A DNA stretch of 64,000 nt from Mycobacterium sp. Root265 (GTDB lineage Bacteria; Actinomycetota; Actinomycetes; Mycobacteriales; Mycobacteriaceae): NCBI RefSeq assembly GCF_001428895.1, contig NZ_LMJA01000011.1, positions 1-64,000 of the forward strand, given 5' to 3'. The position numbers and the translations under genes were made by a program. Shown here piece after piece: positions 36,421 to 44,549 of this stretch; position 1 is the first letter of the stretch; the number at the start of each line of letters is the position of its first letter. The notes beneath the pieces were generated by a model. That model was not told the DNA's origin, did no database searches, and saw only the letters and a program-made list of their open reading frames with translations.

Positions 36421-37283
36421 GACCTGCCCAGCAGGAAGTCGATGTGCAGCCGGTCGAAGGTCTTGGCGTCCTCGTACTGCGGCCAATGTCCGCAGCCGGG
36501 CATGACCTCGAAGCGCGCACCCGGGATCATCTCCGAGATGCGCCTGCCCTCGCTGACGTCCGCGGTCGGATCGTCACTGGTCCACAGCACCAGGGTGGGC
36601 GCCGTTATGGCGCCGTACTCGGCGGGCCCGAGCAGGTTGCGGGCCCGGATCTCGGGATCCTGCAGCGCCATGATGTCGCTCATCGCGGAGACGAAACCTG
36701 GCTGCTGATACACCTTCTGGCGGCTGGCGACGATATCGTCGTAACCCTTGGACTTGTCGGCCATCAGCCATTTGATCCGGGCCTGCACGGTGTCCCAGTC
36801 CGGGTTCTCGGCGGCGGCCATGGACAGCGTGATGATGCGCTTCATGACTTCGGGATCGGCCTGTGACCCACCCGCGGTGTTGAGCACCAGTCGTTCGATG
36901 CGCTCGGGGTGATCGGAGGCCGCGCGGGCGGCCACCCAGCCGCCCAGCGATTCTCCGGACAGGTGCACCGTGTCGGCCCCGATGGTGTCGAACACCGCCA
37001 GCAGGTGATCGACGTAGTGCGCGACCTCGAGCGGATGTCCGGGTTTGTCGGTGTAGCCGTGGCCGAGCATGTCGATGGACCAGGTGGAGAAGTGCTCGGC
37101 GTGCGCCTCCAGGTTGCGCACGTAGGCCTCGGCGTGCCCGCCCGAACCGTGCAGCAGCACCAGGGTCGGCTTGCCCGGGTCACCGGCATGCAGATAGCGG
37201 GTGCGCACGCCCCGCGCGTCGAGGTAGCCCTGGGTGAACGAAACGCCCTGGAGATCACTCCAGACGCTTTCGTGGACGGACAT
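36417..37283 (-). CDS. mhpC: Meta-cleavage product hydrolase, MhpC-like
   Basis: 288 aa, exactly the E. coli MhpC length, with the start at 37283. Nucleophile Ser112 in SGESLGG, acid at Asp237/238 in WTSDDPT and His266 in CGHWPQ. It hydrolyses the C-C bond of the ring-fission product. It is the first gene of the nine-gene minus-strand unit. The hydratase, aldolase and aldehyde dehydrogenase (MhpD/E/F) that normally follow are absent from the window. Confidence 0.9.
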   Translation of the reverse strand: MSVHESVWSDLQGVSFTQGYLDARGVRTRYLHAGDPGKPTLVLLHGSGGHAEAYVRNLEAHAEHFSTWSIDMLGHGYTDKPGHPLEVAHYVDHLLAVFDTIGADTVHLSGESLGGWVAARAASDHPERIERLVLNTAGGSQADPEVMKRIITLSMAAAENPDWDTVQARIKWLMADKSKGYDDIVASRQKVYQQPGFVSAMSDIMALQDPEIRARNLLGPAEYGAITAPTLVLWTSDDPTADVSEGRRISEMIPGARFEVMPGCGHWPQYEDAKTFDRLHIDFLLGRS

Positions 37284-37310
37284 CCCGCTCCTCACCGATC
37301 CCGCTGTAAC

Positions 37311-37325
37311 GGAAATCTCATTCTC
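37311..37325. promoter_or_regulatory. Degenerate operator GGAAAT-CTC-ATTCTC
   Basis: The right arm is perfect and the left arm matches 4 of 6, lying in the divergent region between the MhpC-like operon and the IclR gene, 28 nt from the MhpC-like start. Weak member of the GAGAAT family. Confidence 0.45.
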
Positions 37326-37394
37326 GCAATTGAGCAATCATGTGTGCTAATATCGAACACCAATGTGCACTATCTATAGAGCATCACTCTCACG

Positions 37395-38129
37395 ATGACG
37401 TCTGTCAAGGGACTCGGCCCAAGCTCAGAGCCGCAGGCAGCCGCAGCAACCCCCGCGCGTCCGGCGGCCGGTTCACAGACTCTGGCCAGGGGACTTTCCG
37501 CGCTACAGGCGGTATCCAGTGCGCCCACGGGTGTCACCGCCGCCGAGGTCGCCGACTTCGTCGGCGTGCACCGCACGATCGCCTACCGTCTGCTCAGCAC
37601 CCTGGCTCAGGCCCGGTTCATCACGAAGGGCTCCGACGGCAAATACCGGCCGGCGGCAGCACTCGCGGTACTCGGCGCATCCTTCGACAACAACGTGCGC
37701 CAACTCAGCGTCCCCACACTGCGCATGCTCGCCGATGACCTGGGCACCACGGTGTCGCTCCTGGTCGCCGAGGGCGATCAACAGGTCGCCATCGCCGTCA
37801 TCGTGCCGACGCTGGTCTTCTACCAGTTGTCGTTCCACGAAGGCAGCCGCCATCCGCTGGAACGCGGCGCGGCGGGGGTGGCGCTGCTGGCCAGCATGCC
37901 GCCGCGGCCCGGCGAGCGTGACCTGGTCCGGCAGGCGCGCGAACAGGGCTGGGTCATCACCCACGGTGAGATCGAACCGGACACCTACGGCCTGGCCGTC
38001 CCCGTCCGTCGCCGCGCCCCGTCCCCACCGACCTGTATCAACCTCATCTCCCACCGTGAGGACGTCGTGCTCAACGGCCGCGAGGCCGTGGTCCGCGCGG
38101 CCCGGCAACTCTCCGACATCCTCAGCTGA
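37395..38129 (+). CDS. IclR-family transcriptional regulator
   Basis: 244 aa. A poorly ordered Ala/Pro-rich start, then a winged helix-turn-helix (about residues 30-85: VTAAEVADFVGVHRTIAYRLL and the wing SDGKYR) and a GAF-like effector domain. IclR proteins commonly control aromatic catabolism, often divergently. Here it faces the nine-gene ring-cleavage operon across 111 nt and precedes a KstD-like gene by 11 nt, so it is the best candidate for local control. Confidence 0.92.
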   Translation: MTSVKGLGPSSEPQAAAATPARPAAGSQTLARGLSALQAVSSAPTGVTAAEVADFVGVHRTIAYRLLSTLAQARFITKGSDGKYRPAAALAVLGASFDNNVRQLSVPTLRMLADDLGTTVSLLVAEGDQQVAIAVIVPTLVFYQLSFHEGSRHPLERGAAGVALLASMPPRPGERDLVRQAREQGWVITHGEIEPDTYGLAVPVRRRAPSPPTCINLISHREDVVLNGREAVVRAARQLSDILS

Positions 38130-38140
38130 CAGGAAGGACT

Positions 38141-39781
38141 GTGGCAGTGTCCGATTCAGAGAATCACTGGCATACCGAGGTCGACGTCGTCGTCCTCGGC
38201 ACCGGCGGCGCCGGACTGGCCGCGGCGCTCACCGCCGCCACCAACGGCGCCAGTGTCGCGGTGTACGAGAAGGCCGCCACCGTGGGTGGCACCACCGCAG
38301 TATCCGGCGGCATCACCTGGATACCCGCCCACGACCGGCTTGCCGGCGCCGAACTGTCGGTCGACGATGCGCTGAAATACCTTGAGGCGCAGTCCCTGGG
38401 CGCCATGGACCGGGAACTGGTCGAGACGTTCGTGCGGACCGGCCCGGCCATGCTGGACTATCTGGAGCAGCACAGCGATTTGCGGTTCGAGATCGCCGAG
38501 GGCTTCCCCGACTACAAACCCGAACTGCCCGGCGGGCGTCCCGGCGGCGGCCGGTCGCTCAACGCCAAACCGTTCGATCTGGCCACCCTGGGCGCATGGC
38601 ACGACCGCATCACGGCCTTCCCGCTGGACTTCAGCAATGTCGGTATCGACGCCGAGACCAAGGCGCGCATCCACGCGACGGTGGACGATTCGCTGGCCGA
38701 ACCGTGCGTCGCCGGCACCGCACTGGTCGCGGGACTGCTCAAAGGCCTGCTGGACCTCGGCGTCGCCCCGGTCACCGAGGCGCGCGCCGTCGAACTGATC
38801 GGCTCGGCCGAGGGCATCACCGGCGTGCGGATCAACCACGACGGCAAGGACATCCAGGTCCGCGCCCGGCGCGGGGTGATCCTGGGCACCGGCGGATTCG
38901 AGTGGGATCCCCAGCTTGTCGAGGCCTACCTGCGCGGCCCGATGCGCGGTGCGGTCTCCCCGCCCAACAACACCGGCGACGGCCTGCGGATGGCCATGGC
39001 GCACGGCGCCGATCTGGCGAACATGGGCGAGGCCTGGTGGGTGCCCATCGTGCAGATCCCCGGGGACACCCTGGGCGGCCGTCCTCGCAGCCGCAGCGTC
39101 CGGCTGGAACGGACCCGTCCCCGCAGCATCATCGTCAACCGGGCAGGCAAACGCTTCCTCAACGAGGCCGGCGAGTACAACTCGATGGCCGGACCGTTCC
39201 ATCACCTGGACCCCAGGGCCGGTTACCTCAACGATCCGGCCTGGATCGTGTTCGACGCGCAGCACCTCAAGCGCTACGGGTTCCTCGGTGTCGATCCCGA
39301 CGGGCCTGCACCGGACTGGTTCCACGAATCCGCCACCCTGGATGACCTGGGCGCCAAACTCGGCATCGACCCCGAAGGCCTCACCCGGACCGTCGACGCC
39401 TGGAACGTCAACGTCGCCGACGAGACCGATCCCGACTTCGGCCGTGGCGCAAGCGCATACGACGGGTACTGGGGTGACCCCTCGGCGCCGACCCCGGCAC
39501 TACAGACGTTGGGTCCGCTGGACACCGCCCCGTTCTACGCGGTGCCGGTGGCCGTCGGCGCGATGGGTACCAAGGGCGGCCCGCGCACCGACCGCGACGG
39601 GCGGGTGCTGCATGTCAGCGGGAAGGTCATCCCCGGGCTGTTCGCCGCGGGCAACGCGATGGCCGGGGTAACCGGCAAGGCCTACGGCGGCGCGGGCGGC
39701 ACGCTGGGCCCGGCCATGACCTACGGCTATCGCAGCGGTTACGCCGCCGCGACCGGCCAGTCCGCCCCCACCCCCGAGTGA
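38141..39781 (+). CDS. FAD-binding dehydrogenase, KstD/fumarate-reductase family
   Basis: 546 aa. FAD motif VVLGTGGAGLAAALTA, GGTTAVSGGITWIP, KPELPGGRPGGG and the C-terminal GLFAAGNAMAGVTGKAYGGAGGTLGPAMTYGY. It is a paralogue of the protein at 32140-33858, but its last block is less KstD-like (YGGAGGTLG), so substrate may differ. GTG at 38141 is used here; a GTG at 38147 has better spacing to AGGAAGG and may be the true start. Confidence 0.88.
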   Translation: MAVSDSENHWHTEVDVVVLGTGGAGLAAALTAATNGASVAVYEKAATVGGTTAVSGGITWIPAHDRLAGAELSVDDALKYLEAQSLGAMDRELVETFVRTGPAMLDYLEQHSDLRFEIAEGFPDYKPELPGGRPGGGRSLNAKPFDLATLGAWHDRITAFPLDFSNVGIDAETKARIHATVDDSLAEPCVAGTALVAGLLKGLLDLGVAPVTEARAVELIGSAEGITGVRINHDGKDIQVRARRGVILGTGGFEWDPQLVEAYLRGPMRGAVSPPNNTGDGLRMAMAHGADLANMGEAWWVPIVQIPGDTLGGRPRSRSVRLERTRPRSIIVNRAGKRFLNEAGEYNSMAGPFHHLDPRAGYLNDPAWIVFDAQHLKRYGFLGVDPDGPAPDWFHESATLDDLGAKLGIDPEGLTRTVDAWNVNVADETDPDFGRGASAYDGYWGDPSAPTPALQTLGPLDTAPFYAVPVAVGAMGTKGGPRTDRDGRVLHVSGKVIPGLFAAGNAMAGVTGKAYGGAGGTLGPAMTYGYRSGYAAATGQSAPTPE

Positions 39782-39828
39782 TTTCGGCGTGATTGGTTGC
39801 GGCCAGCGCAACCAATCACGCCGAAATC
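39780..39828. terminator. 21-bp perfect hairpin between convergent genes
   Basis: Arms 39780-39800 and 39808-39828 are perfect complements with a 7-nt loop (GGCCAGC). The stem starts within the stop codon of the KstD-like gene and ends 10 nt before the stop of the convergent crotonase gene. Very stable; most likely a bidirectional terminator. No T-tract on either side. Confidence 0.85.
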
Positions 39829-39838
39829 GCAAAGGCGA

Positions 39839-40747
39839 CTAGGGCTGGTCTTTGACCGCGGCCTTCGGCGGGCCCGCGGTCTTCCAGTCCTCCAGGCCGT
39901 CCTCGGCCAGTCCGACCGGGAACTTGTGCTCGTGCACCTGCGCCCAGTGGCTGTGGTTGAGTTCGTGCAGGGTGAAGCAGGCGTTCAGCGAGTTGTAGAA
40001 ACCCTGGTTGTCCTGGGTCTGGTTCACCGATTCCTTGACCAGCAGTGCCGCCATGGTCGGCACCTTGGCGATACGGCGGGCGAATTCGACCGTCTTGTCG
40101 GCCAGTTCGTCGGCCGGGAAGATCTTGGACACCATGCCCAGCGCGTGCCCCTCCTCGACCGAGAGGGTGTCACCGGTGAGCATCAGCTCCTTGGTCTTGC
40201 GGGCACCGAACTCCCAAGGGTGCGCGAAGTATTCGACACCGCACATGCCCAGCCGGGTGCCGACGACGTCGGTGAACCGGGTGTTGTCGGCGGCGACGAT
40301 CAGGTCGCAGGACCACATCAGCATCAGCGCCGCCGCGTAGACGTCACCGTGCACCGAGGCGATGGTGATCTTGCGCAGATTGCGCCAACGCCGGGTGTTC
40401 TCGAAGTAGTGATGCCACTCCTGCAGCATCAGACTCTCCGCGCCCTGCCGCGTCCCGCCGTTGACGGTGAAGCTGGGGTGCTGGTCCGGGCCCGGGGTGT
40501 ATTCGGCGCGCTGCACCTTGGAGCCGACATCGTGGCCCGCGGAGAACATCGGACCGTTGCCGCCGAGGATGACGACACGCACGGTGTCGTCGGCCTCGGC
40601 ACGCAGGAACGCCTCATGCAGCTCGACGAGCATGCCGCGGTTCTGCGCATTACGCGCCTCCGGCCGGTTCAGCATGATCCGGGCGATGGTGCCCTCGTCG
40701 AGGGTTTCGTATGTCACGAAGCGGTATTCGGGAGTCTCGTCTGCCAT
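39839..40747 (-). CDS. Enoyl-CoA hydratase/isomerase (crotonase) family protein
   Basis: 302 aa, start at 40747. Crotonase features ARIMLNRPEARNA, oxyanion region MFSAGHDVGSK, DVYAAALMLMWSCDLI, then a trimerisation tail. The classical hydratase glutamates are not obvious; VVGTRLGMCGVEYF carries a Glu near the second site. It belongs to the same broad subgroup as the protein at 20578. It is last in the DUF35-thiolase-crotonase minus unit and is followed by the convergent hairpin. Confidence 0.87.
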   Translation of the reverse strand: MADETPEYRFVTYETLDEGTIARIMLNRPEARNAQNRGMLVELHEAFLRAEADDTVRVVILGGNGPMFSAGHDVGSKVQRAEYTPGPDQHPSFTVNGGTRQGAESLMLQEWHHYFENTRRWRNLRKITIASVHGDVYAAALMLMWSCDLIVAADNTRFTDVVGTRLGMCGVEYFAHPWEFGARKTKELMLTGDTLSVEEGHALGMVSKIFPADELADKTVEFARRIAKVPTMAALLVKESVNQTQDNQGFYNSLNACFTLHELNHSHWAQVHEHKFPVGLAEDGLEDWKTAGPPKAAVKDQP

Positions 40748-40766
40748 GAATCGCACTCTATTCCTA

Positions 40767-40782
40767 TGAGAACGCCGTTACC
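40767..40782. promoter_or_regulatory. Variant half-site TGAGAACGCCGTTACC
   Basis: Sits 19 nt upstream of the crotonase start and matches the 51843/51983 repeat core TGAGAATGCCAATACC at 13 of 16 positions. Possibly a weak internal promoter/operator. Confidence 0.35.
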
Positions 40783-40794
40783 GCGCCGGGCGCA

Positions 40795-41940
40795 CTACAG
40801 CGAAAGGATGGTCGCCGACGCGGTGCCGGGGGCGCCGTACACCTGGGCCAGGCCGACGCGCGGATTGCCGGGGACCTGACGCTCCCCCGCTTCGCCGCGC
40901 AACTGCCGGACCAACTCGTGCATCTGACGCAGGCCCGAGGCACCGATCGGCTCGCCGTTGGCGATCAGACCGCCGTCGGTGTTGACCGGGATGGAACCGT
41001 TGATCTCGGTGGCGCCGTCGATCAGCAGCTTCTCCTGCTCACCGTCGGCACACAGCCCGGTCTCGGCCATGTGGATGACCTCGGCGCCGGCGTCGGTGTC
41101 CTGCAACTGGGCGATGTCGACGTCCTCGGGCCCGATTCCGGCGGCCTCGTAGGCGGCCTTGGCGGCGAACACCGTCGGCGAGGGATCCTCGTCCAGCGGC
41201 GCGGAGGTGGCGTGCACCTCATAGGCGCCGAAGGTGCGGGTGCGAATCTCACTGGCCCGCACGTAGACCGGCTTGTCGGTGTACTTGTGGGCGATATCGG
41301 CGCGGCACATGATGACCGCCGCCGCGCCTTCGTCGGGTGCGCAGAACATGTATTGCCGCAGCGGGTAGTTCAGCACCGGCGAGGCCATGATCTCCTCCAC
41401 GGAGATCTCCTTGCGCCGGAAGGCATTCGGGTTGAGCACGCCGTTGCGGAAGTTCTTGTTGGCCACCCGGGCCAGCGTCTCTTCGGAGATGCCGTGCTTG
41501 TGGATGTAGTGATTGGCCTTGATGCCGAAGAACTTGGTGGTCACGAACTGGCCGTTGTTGGCGTACCACTGCGGCAGCGCGAGTTTGGCCGGATCGTCGG
41601 TGAAGGCACCGCGCGGATGCTTGTCCAGGCCGATCGCGATACCGATGTCGTACTTGCCCAATCGGATGGTGTCCGCGGTCTGTTGGATGGCACTGGCCGA
41701 GGTGGCGCAGGCGTTGAAGACGTTGGTGAAGGTGATGCCGGTGAGGCCGACCAGGCGGGTGACGGCATCGGGGTTGGACACCTCGTAGCTGCCGCCGAAC
41801 CCGAACTGGATGTCCTTCCATTCCAGCTTCGCGTCGGCCAGCGCGCTGGTGATCGCCTCGGCACCCATTTCCATCGCGGTCTTGTCGAACCGGCCGAACG
41901 GGTGGATACCGACGCCGATGATCGCTACATCGTTGCTCAT
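40795..41940 (-). CDS. Thiolase-like lipid-transfer protein (Ltp, retro-aldolase type)
   Basis: 381 aa thiolase fold. Cys78 sits in NACATSA, but the thiolase GHP motif and C-terminal CxG are missing (GEPIGASGLRQ and VYGAPGTASA instead), as in the Ltp group. In steroid side-chain catabolism Ltp2 forms a complex with a DUF35 protein and performs a retro-aldol cleavage. The DUF35 gene lies 12 nt upstream, supporting the same role here on another side chain. Confidence 0.9.
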   Translation of the reverse strand: MSNDVAIIGVGIHPFGRFDKTAMEMGAEAITSALADAKLEWKDIQFGFGGSYEVSNPDAVTRLVGLTGITFTNVFNACATSASAIQQTADTIRLGKYDIGIAIGLDKHPRGAFTDDPAKLALPQWYANNGQFVTTKFFGIKANHYIHKHGISEETLARVANKNFRNGVLNPNAFRRKEISVEEIMASPVLNYPLRQYMFCAPDEGAAAVIMCRADIAHKYTDKPVYVRASEIRTRTFGAYEVHATSAPLDEDPSPTVFAAKAAYEAAGIGPEDVDIAQLQDTDAGAEVIHMAETGLCADGEQEKLLIDGATEINGSIPVNTDGGLIANGEPIGASGLRQMHELVRQLRGEAGERQVPGNPRVGLAQVYGAPGTASATILSL

Positions 41941-41952
41941 GTCTGGGACTCC

Positions 41953-42366
41953 TTAAACCGGCTTGAACCAGAAGGTGACGAGCTCGTCACCGTCGGCATC
42001 GGTGGCGAACGGCTCCATGGTCAGTTCGACCTCCATGCCGAATTCCAGCTTGGCGGGATCGTTTTCGGTGAGCCGGCCCTCGACACGGATCAGGTCGCCG
42101 AGTTGAACCAGTCCGACACCGAACGGCACGAAGTCCTTGCCGGTCGGCCCGGCATACGGCGCTCCGGGCGGGAAGCCCTGCGTCGTCCAGGCCACGACGG
42201 TGCCGCGGCGGGGCAGCAGCAGATCGGCCATCTCGGCCTTGCTGCACTTGGGACAGCGCTCTTGACGCGGGAACGTCGTCGCGGAACACGCGCCACACTG
42301 GCTGCCGATGAGTTGCGGATTCTCATCGGGCCAGGTGGAGATCTCGGGGGCAAGCGCCTTCTGCAT
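41953..42366 (-). CDS. DUF35 Zn-ribbon/OB-fold protein, partner of Ltp
   Basis: 137 aa. Zn-ribbon Cys24-x2-Cys27 and Cys38-x2-Cys41, followed by an OB-fold (RRGTVVAWTTQGF to the end). Such proteins stabilise Ltp-type thiolases; in the steroid pathway the equivalent domain is fused to the ChsH2 hydratase, whereas here it stands alone. It is first gene of a three-gene minus unit. Confidence 0.9.
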   Translation of the reverse strand: MQKALAPEISTWPDENPQLIGSQCGACSATTFPRQERCPKCSKAEMADLLLPRRGTVVAWTTQGFPPGAPYAGPTGKDFVPFGVGLVQLGDLIRVEGRLTENDPAKLEFGMEVELTMEPFATDADGDELVTFWFKPV

Positions 42367-42431
42367 CAGGCTCCTCGGCTACCTGTAGAAGAATGTATTG
42401 ACGAATTCGTACAGTAACATTTCTCGAAAGT

Positions 42432-42446
42432 GGAAACCACATTCTC
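42432..42446. promoter_or_regulatory. Degenerate operator GGAAAC-CAC-ATTCTC
   Basis: Right arm perfect, left arm 3 of 6; overlaps a GTGG-AAA-CCAC palindrome (42430-42440). It lies 65 nt upstream of the DUF35 start and touches the stop codon of the GTPase gene. Probable promoter zone of the DUF35-Ltp-crotonase unit. Confidence 0.4.
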
Positions 42447-43323
42447 ATTGAGGTTTGACCTGCGCACCATCGAGTAGCCGAGCGGTCGCCGCATAGACAT
42501 CGAGGTCGCGGGTGGCCACCCGCCCGGCCAGTTCATCGAGACCGGAATCAGACTGCAGCGCACTCTGTGCCAGCGACAGAATCTGCAGCCGGGCACGAAT
42601 CGCCCGTCGCTCGGCAGTATCGGTGCGATGGTGGGCGTCGATGGCGACGATCAGTTCCTCGATACCGGTGTTCTGCGACGCGATGATCTTGAGGATCGGC
42701 AACCCGGTCTCGATGTGCAGGTCCCTGGCGGTCTGATCGGCACCGTCGCGGTCGGCCTTGTTGACGACGATGATGTCGGCGATCTCCAGCAGACCCGCCT
42801 TGGCGGCCTGGATCGCATCTCCGGCCCCCGGGTTGAGGATGGCCACCGTCGGGTCGGCCACGGCGGCGATCTCGATCTCTGACTGACCCACTCCCACCGT
42901 CTCCAGCACGACGATGTCGTAGTGCAGTGCCGCCAGCAGCCGGATCGCCGCGGGCACCGCGGCGGCCAACCCGCCGAGGTGTCCGCGGGTGGCCACCGAA
43001 CGGATCATGACGTCGGGGTCGTTGATGTGGGCGGCCATCCGGATCCGGTCACCGAGCAGCGCTCCCCCGCTGTACGGCGAGGACGGGTCGACGGCCAGCA
43101 CCGCGACCCGTAACCCCCTGGCCCGGTACGCCGATACGAGCACCGCGACGGTGGTGGACTTTCCCGCGCCCGGCGGACCGGTGATCCCGACGGTGCGCAC
43201 CGGCGATGCGGGCAGCATCGCCAGCACCTCGTCGCGACGCTCGCTTTCGACCAGGCTCAGCAGCCGGCCTGCGGCACGCTGCGATCCGGCACGGGCGGCG
43301 TCGAGCAGTTCCTGGATGTCCAT
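42445..43323 (-). CDS. meaB: MeaB/ArgK-type GTPase, chaperone of a B12 mutase
   Basis: 292 aa G3E-type P-loop GTPase. Walker A GPPGAGKST (49-57), VLETVGVGQSE switch region and NKAD specificity motif. MeaB proteins gate adenosylcobalamin loading and protect methylmalonyl-CoA mutase family enzymes. It is separated from the thiolase gene by 11 nt, so shares its operator at 44498. Its likely client is the split mutase at 49796-51821. Start 43323 chosen; the longer frame adds an unrelated basic extension. Confidence 0.94.
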   Translation of the reverse strand: MDIQELLDAARAGSQRAAGRLLSLVESERRDEVLAMLPASPVRTVGITGPPGAGKSTTVAVLVSAYRARGLRVAVLAVDPSSPYSGGALLGDRIRMAAHINDPDVMIRSVATRGHLGGLAAAVPAAIRLLAALHYDIVVLETVGVGQSEIEIAAVADPTVAILNPGAGDAIQAAKAGLLEIADIIVVNKADRDGADQTARDLHIETGLPILKIIASQNTGIEELIVAIDAHHRTDTAERRAIRARLQILSLAQSALQSDSGLDELAGRVATRDLDVYAATARLLDGAQVKPQ

Positions 43324-43334
43324 CGACTGCGACT

Positions 43335-44471
43335 TTATGGCGCGACCTCGATGACCGTGGCCGAACCCATGCCGCCGCCCGCGCACATCGCGGCCACGCC
43401 GATACCACCTCCGCGCCTGCGCAGTTCATGAACCAGGGTGACGATCATCCGGGCGCCGGTGGCCGCGACCGGATGCCCCAGCGAACACCCGCTGCCGCTG
43501 ACGTTGACCTTGTCCGGGTCGATGTCGAGCAGCTTGATGGTGGCCACGCACATCGCCGCGAATGCCTCGTTGATCTCGAACAGGTCGACATCGGAGAGCG
43601 AGATCCGGGCCCGGGTCAGCGCTTTGGTGATGGCCTCCACCGGGGCGAGCCCGGTGAATGCCGGATCCACCCCGACCGATGCCCAGGCGCGGATGGTGCC
43701 GAGCGCGGGCAGTCCGAGCCGGTCGCTGGCGATGGCAAGGGCCGCCGAGGCGTCGTTGGCGCCGCAGGCATTGCCCGCGGTGATCGAGAAGCCGTCGATC
43801 TCCGGGTGCAGCACCTTGAGTCCGGCCAGCTTCTCCAAGGTGGTGTCGCGGCGGGGATGTTCGTCGGTGTCGAATACCCCGTGCGGGGTGTCGATGGGCA
43901 GGATCTCGTCCTTGAAGCGTCCCTCGTCGATGGCCGTGATGGCCTTCTGATGTGAGCCCAGCGCCCAGGCGTCCATCTCCTCGCGGGTCACCCCGGCCTT
44001 GACCGCGGCGTTCCAGCCGACGGTGATCGACATGTCCATATTCGGTGCGTCGGGCCGGTCGGGATGGGTCGGCGGGAACCATGGCTGGAACTCCTCGCCC
44101 ACCTGGCGGATGAACCGCGGCGAGGTGGAGGCCGAGTTCACCCCACCGGCGATGATCAGCTGATCCATCCCGGACCGGATGCTCGCGGCGGCAGTCTGCA
44201 CCGCCGCCTGTCCGGCGGCGCAGTGCCGGTTGAGCGCCAGTCCGGGTACCGAGGTCAGGCCGGCGGTGACGGCCGCGTGCCGGGCGACCACGCCGCCGCC
44301 ATAGAGGCCCTCGCCGAGGATGACGTCATCCACCGGGGCACCGTCGAGTCCGCCGGCCACCGCTGCGACCACATGGTCGGCGAGCACGTAGGCGTCGGTA
44401 TCGCGCAGTGTGCCCTTCTTGGCGGTGCCGATCGGTGTGCGCACTGCGGAGACGATGACGGCCTCAGGCAT
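43335..44471 (-). CDS. Thiolase (acetyl-CoA C-acyltransferase)
   Basis: 378 aa, start 44471 with AAAGGGG upstream. Nucleophile Cys84 in NRHCAAGQ, NEAFAAM, GCSLGHPVAATGAR and MCAGGGMGSA are all intact, so degradative thiolase activity is expected. It is divergent from an SDR gene over a perfect regulon operator. Confidence 0.94.
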   Translation of the reverse strand: MPEAVIVSAVRTPIGTAKKGTLRDTDAYVLADHVVAAVAGGLDGAPVDDVILGEGLYGGGVVARHAAVTAGLTSVPGLALNRHCAAGQAAVQTAAASIRSGMDQLIIAGGVNSASTSPRFIRQVGEEFQPWFPPTHPDRPDAPNMDMSITVGWNAAVKAGVTREEMDAWALGSHQKAITAIDEGRFKDEILPIDTPHGVFDTDEHPRRDTTLEKLAGLKVLHPEIDGFSITAGNACGANDASAALAIASDRLGLPALGTIRAWASVGVDPAFTGLAPVEAITKALTRARISLSDVDLFEINEAFAAMCVATIKLLDIDPDKVNVSGSGCSLGHPVAATGARMIVTLVHELRRRGGGIGVAAMCAGGGMGSATVIEVAP

Positions 44472-44497
44472 CGGAACTGCCCCTTTCACGCTGGAAT

Positions 44498-44512
44498 GAG
44501 AATGTTATTCTC
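44498..44512. promoter_or_regulatory. Operator palindrome GAGAAT-GTT-ATTCTC
   Basis: Perfect palindrome centred between divergent starts at 44471 and 44550. A second, overlapping perfect palindrome CTCTCAG-T-CTGAGAG occupies 44510-44524. It could control both directions at once. Confidence 0.82.
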
Positions 44513-44549
44513 TCAGTCTGAGAGTGCCAGTTGCAAGAAGGAGAAGTAG

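Noticed and set aside
37326-37394. Specific IclR operator in the divergent spacer
   Set aside because: AT-rich half-repeats are present but no clear palindrome could be fixed by eye.
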